This document shows, piece after piece, positions 61,113-64,000 of a stretch of 64,000 nt of DNA. Origin of the DNA: Sphaerotilus hippei (GTDB lineage: Bacteria > Pseudomonadota > Gammaproteobacteria > Burkholderiales > Burkholderiaceae_C); assembly GCF_003201595.1 (NCBI RefSeq), contig NZ_QJJS01000008.1, positions 124,001-188,000 of the forward strand. The letters are read 5' to 3'. A model generated the notes under the pieces. It was not told where the DNA came from. It saw only the letters and a program-made list of their open reading frames with translations, and made no database searches. How positions within the stretch are numbered: the stretch's first letter is position 1; each line of letters starts with the position of its first letter. The position numbers and the translations under genes were made by a program.

Positions 61113-62021
61113 TCAGAGCGAACGGGCCTCGAAGGTGTTGCAGTCGGCCACCCGGCCGCCCTCCATGCCACGCCGGAACCAGCGCACCCGCTGGGCGCTG
61201 GAGCCGTGCGTGAAGTTCTCCGGCACGATCGGGCCGCCCGACTGGCTCTGCAGCGTGTCGTCGCCGATCTTCGAGGCGGCGTTGAGCGCCTCCTCGACGT
61301 CGCCCTGGTCCAGCCACTGGCGCGCCTGCTGCGAGTCGTGGGCCCAGATGCCGGCGAAGCAGTCGGCCTGCAGCTCCAGACGCACCGACAGCGCATTGGC
61401 CTGGGCCTCGCCGGCCCGCCGCCGCGCGCTCTCGACCTTGTCGCTGATGCCGGCGAGCTGCTGCACATGGTGGCCGACCTCGTGCGCGATCACGTAGGCC
61501 TGGGCGAAGTCGCCCGGCGCGCCCAGGCGCTGGCGCATCACGTCGAAGAAGTCCAGGTCCAGGTAGACCTTCTGGTCTCCCGGGCAGTAGAACGGCCCCA
61601 TCGCGGCCTCGCCCTGGCCGCAGGCGGTGCGGGTGCTGCCGCGGAACAGCACCAGCACCGGCTTGCGGTAGCTGCCGCCGGACTGCGAGAACTGGCCGCT
61701 CCAGACGTCCTCGGTCGAGGCCAGCACGGTGGAGACGAAGCGGGTGGCCTCGTCGCGTGCCACCGGCGCCCGCACCGCGCCCGGCGACGGCGTGGTGGCC
61801 GGCGCCGAATACCCGCTCTCGCCGCCGCCGCCGAGCAGGCCCAGCAGCGTCAGCGGGTTGATGCCGAAGATCCAGCCGGCGATCAGCGCCACCGCGACCG
61901 TGCCCAGCCCCACCTTGCCGCCGCCCAGCGGCAGGCCGGTGCGCCGGCCACCGCCGTCGTGCGATCCCCCGCCGCGGCGGTCCTCGATCTGGTCGCTCTC
62001 GCGCTGACCGTCCCATTTCAT
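61113..62021 (-). CDS. Neutral zinc metallopeptidase (YpfJ/KPN_02809 family)
   Basis: A 302-residue protein: charged, Gly-rich N-terminus ([19 protein letters not shown]), one transmembrane helix ([21 protein letters not shown]), and an extracytoplasmic domain with [25 protein letters not shown] and the zinc site HEVGHH in [31 protein letters not shown] supplies a third ligand, and QRVRWFRRG lies near the end. A strong AGGAGGG precedes the ATG at 62021. Function is unknown beyond the peptidase fold. Confidence 0.93.
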   Translation of the reverse strand: MKWDGQRESDQIEDRRGGGSHDGGGRRTGLPLGGGKVGLGTVAVALIAGWIFGINPLTLLGLLGGGGESGYSAPATTPSPGAVRAPVARDEATRFVSTVLASTEDVWSGQFSQSGGSYRKPVLVLFRGSTRTACGQGEAAMGPFYCPGDQKVYLDLDFFDVMRQRLGAPGDFAQAYVIAHEVGHHVQQLAGISDKVESARRRAGEAQANALSVRLELQADCFAGIWAHDSQQARQWLDQGDVEEALNAASKIGDDTLQSQSGGPIVPENFTHGSSAQRVRWFRRGMEGGRVADCNTFEARSL

Positions 62022-62077
62022 CGTTTCACCCTCCTGGCATGCACTCGCCCCTGCGCTCATTGTGACCGTGCGAAGCG

Positions 62078-62986
62078 TCACGCCTGCCAGTAGCCCGGCG
62101 TGCCGTACGTGTGCTTGAGGAAGTCGATCCACAGCCGCACGCGCAGCGGCAGATGCTTCACGGTGGGAAAGACGGCGTAGATGCCGTTCGGGGGCGCGGC
62201 GTAGTCGTCGAGCACGGTGAGCAGCCGCCCGGCGCGCAGGTCGGCCGCCACCTCCCAGGTGCTGCGCCAGGCCAGGCCCAGGCCGGCGAGGCACCACTCG
62301 TGCAGCACCTGGCCGTCGGAGCAGTCGAGGCGGCCGGGCGGACGCAGGTGGTGCACCTCGCCGTCGACCTGGAAGGCCCAGCCACGCGACTGGCTGGCCT
62401 CGGAGCTCAGCGTCAGGCACTCGTGCTGCATCAGGTCCTGCGGCAGCGCGGGCCGGCCGGCGCGGGCCAGGTAGTCGGGCGCGGCCACGCACAGCCGGCG
62501 GTTGTCGGCCAGGCGCACCGAGATCAGGCTGGAGTCGGGCAGGTCGCCCACGCGCACGGCGCAGTCGTAGCCCTCGTTGACCAGGTCGATCACGCGGTCC
62601 GACAGGTTCAGCGACAGGCTGACCTCCGGATGCAGCCCCATGAACTGCGGCACCAGCGTGGCCACGTGGCGCCGGCCGAAGCCTCCCGGCGCGGTGATGC
62701 GCACCTGGCCGCTGGCCTTGACCCCGCCGGCGCTGACGCTGGCCTCGGCGCTGGCCAGGTCGGCGATCAGGCGCACGCAGTCCTCCAGGAAGGCGCTGCC
62801 TTCGTGGGTCAGGCTGAGCTTGCGGGTGGTGCGCACCATCAGCTTGACGCCCAGGCGCGCCTCGAGCGCGTCGATGCGCCGCCCGATCATCGCCGGCGCC
62901 ACCCCGTCGATCTGGGCGGCCGCGGTCATGCTGCCCTTCTGGGCGGCGAGCACGAAGGACTCGATCTGCTTGAGGCGGTCGGTCAT
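62078..62986 (-). CDS. LysR family transcriptional regulator
   Basis: A 302-residue regulator with a winged helix-turn-helix (1-60, [53 protein letters not shown]) and an effector-binding domain (90-295). It is of the CrgA-like subgroup, which has the [21 protein letters not shown] element. It is divergent from the haloacid dehalogenase gene across 89 bp and may control it. Confidence 0.92.
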   Translation of the reverse strand: MTDRLKQIESFVLAAQKGSMTAAAQIDGVAPAMIGRRIDALEARLGVKLMVRTTRKLSLTHEGSAFLEDCVRLIADLASAEASVSAGGVKASGQVRITAPGGFGRRHVATLVPQFMGLHPEVSLSLNLSDRVIDLVNEGYDCAVRVGDLPDSSLISVRLADNRRLCVAAPDYLARAGRPALPQDLMQHECLTLSSEASQSRGWAFQVDGEVHHLRPPGRLDCSDGQVLHEWCLAGLGLAWRSTWEVAADLRAGRLLTVLDDYAAPPNGIYAVFPTVKHLPLRVRLWIDFLKHTYGTPGYWQA

Positions 62987-63037
62987 CGCCCGGCCCTCGA
63001 TTCGTGCATCCAGGTCACAAATCCATGCACAAACTGG

Positions 63038-63066
63038 TTATCAATCATCGGATAAGTATCTAATAC
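63038..63066 (+). promoter_or_regulatory. Candidate promoter in the LysR/dehalogenase divergent region
   Basis: TTATCA (63038-63043), a 17-bp spacer and TAATAC (63061-63066) lie in an AT-rich patch (63029-63070) of otherwise GC-rich DNA. The region would place the dehalogenase transcript start within a few bases of its ATG. LysR binding sites are expected here but I cannot define a T-N11-A site with confidence. Confidence 0.3.
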
Positions 63067-63075
63067 AGTGCAGCC

Positions 63076-63780
63076 ATGGACAAGCCCGCTGCTCCCGCCC
63101 CCCGCGCCGTGCTCTTCGACGCGTACGGCACGCTGTTCGACGTCTACAGCGTCGGGCTGACGGCCGAGCAGCTGTTCCCCGGCCGCGGCGAGGCGCTGGC
63201 GCTGCTGTGGCGCGACAAGCAGATCGAATACACCCGGCTGGTGACGATGAGCGCGGCCGACGGCAGCCGCTACCGGCCGTTCTGGGACCTGACGCGGGCC
63301 GCGCTGCGCCATGCGGGCGCCCGGCTGCAGCTGAAGCTGGACAGCGAGGCCGAGGAGCGGCTGATGAACCAGTACCGCCACCTCAGCGCCTTCCCCGACG
63401 TGCACGAGGTGCTGCTGGGCCTGAAGGCGCGCGGCATCCCCGCGGGCATCCTGAGCAACGGCGATCCGGCGATGCTGGGCATCGCGGTGCGCAGCGCCGG
63501 GCTGGAATCGCTGCTCGACCACGTCATCAGCGTCGAGCCCGCCCGGGCCTTCAAGACCGACGCCCGCGCCTATGCGCTGGGCCCGCGGACGCTGGGCCTG
63601 CCGGCGCGCCAGATCCTGTTCGTCTCCAGCAACGGCTGGGACGCGATCGGCGCGACTTGGTTCGGCTACAGCACGCTGTGGGTCAACCGCGCCGGCCTGC
63701 CCCTCGAAGGACTCGACACCGAACCCACCCGCATCGGCCACAGCCTGCGCGACGTGCTGGGGTTTTTTGCGGCCCCGTGA
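63076..63780 (+). CDS. Haloacid dehalogenase type II
   Basis: A 234-residue HAD-superfamily hydrolase. Motif I is [15 protein letters not shown], with the nucleophilic Asp. Motif II is [10 protein letters not shown] and the late motif is [25 protein letters not shown], as in L-2-haloacid dehalogenases. [17 protein letters not shown] forms the cap. Substrate may be a halogenated acid or another small molecule. It is divergent from a LysR gene. Confidence 0.91.
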   Translation: MDKPAAPAPRAVLFDAYGTLFDVYSVGLTAEQLFPGRGEALALLWRDKQIEYTRLVTMSAADGSRYRPFWDLTRAALRHAGARLQLKLDSEAEERLMNQYRHLSAFPDVHEVLLGLKARGIPAGILSNGDPAMLGIAVRSAGLESLLDHVISVEPARAFKTDARAYALGPRTLGLPARQILFVSSNGWDAIGATWFGYSTLWVNRAGLPLEGLDTEPTRIGHSLRDVLGFFAAP

Positions 63781-63850
63781 GCCGGGGCGCCCGCCAGCCT
63801 TCATTCTTTCCTCCTCCCTCCTTCTTCCGCACACCCTCGAGGCATCCACC

Positions 63851-64000
63851 ATGACTGCACGCACCACCCTCCACGGCCTGCAAGTGGCCACCGAACTGTT
63901 CCGCTTCATCGAGGATGAGGTGCTGCCGGACACCGGCGTGGCCTCGGCCACGTTCTGGGCCGGCTTCGACGCCATCGTCAGCGACCTCGCGCCGAAGAAC
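63851..64000 (+). CDS. glcB: Malate synthase G (partial, N-terminus only)
   Basis: The first 50 codons of a gene cut by the right edge: [38 protein letters not shown] and DLAPKN. This is the conserved N-terminus of malate synthase G, which condenses glyoxylate with acetyl-CoA to malate in glyoxylate metabolism. No catalytic residues are in view. Confidence 0.85.
   Translation, partial: MTARTTLHGLQVATELFRFIEDEVLPDTGVASATFWAGFDAIVSDLAPKN

Overview
The window is a high-GC, densely packed bacterial chromosome segment. Gene content and order point to a betaproteobacterium of the order Burkholderiales, with the Leptothrix/Sphaerotilus/Rubrivivax group most likely (inference from synteny and protein style, not from a search). 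Supporting blocks are pilS-pilR-ampD beside ffh, the pgk/pyk/fba/purC/purE/purK/sua5 neighbourhood, def-fmt back to back with lysM-dprA-smg, yajC-secD-secF, and a probable anti-hemB small RNA. Most genes sit in short operons with ATGA or TGATG overlaps.

Layout. 1-2.46 kb: 3' end outside the window of nrdA (class Ia ribonucleotide reductase), with tandem NrdR boxes and DnaA-like boxes upstream. 2.8-7.8 kb: a leftward operon ccsA-like, PP0621-like, pilS, pilR, ampD. 7.9-12.6 kb: ffh, a DUF2726 protein, an antisense-to-hemB small RNA, hemB and a CorA transporter. 12.6-14.7 kb: tsaB-rimI-udg. 14.85-16.7 kb: dacB and a SemiSWEET. 16.7-24.7 kb: a GDSL-like lipoprotein, sua5/tsaC, purK-purE, a TPR thioredoxin, a TPR protein, purC and fba. 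24.9-28.8 kb: pyk and the malic enzyme maeB.

28.8-39.96 kb is an accessory defence island lying between maeB and pgk. It has a type I restriction-modification system (hsdM, hsdS, hsdR) with extra genes embedded in it. A HEPN-type Abi protein, preceded by a probable small structured RNA, sits between hsdM and hsdS. A PD-(D/E)XK nuclease-like DUF4268 protein overlaps the end of hsdS. A class II Fic protein is inverted between that gene and hsdR, with a perfect 20-bp palindrome in the divergent Fic/hsdR promoter region. Gene debris marks both edges: a LOTUS/OST-HTH C-terminal fragment on the left, and an unidentified remnant plus a start-poor DUF2442 gene on the right. This is the most interesting part of the window.

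40-64 kb returns to core genome: pgk, azlC-azlD, a small lipoprotein, fmt-def, lysM-dprA-smg, a DUF1631 protein, secF-secD-yajC, a degenerate REC-EAL protein, a Rep/UvrD helicase, tRNA-Leu(CAG), a PhoD-type phosphatase, an AEC transporter, a methyltransferase, a neutral zinc metallopeptidase, a LysR regulator with a divergent haloacid dehalogenase, and the first 50 codons of malate synthase G. Both the first and last genes are cut by the window edge.
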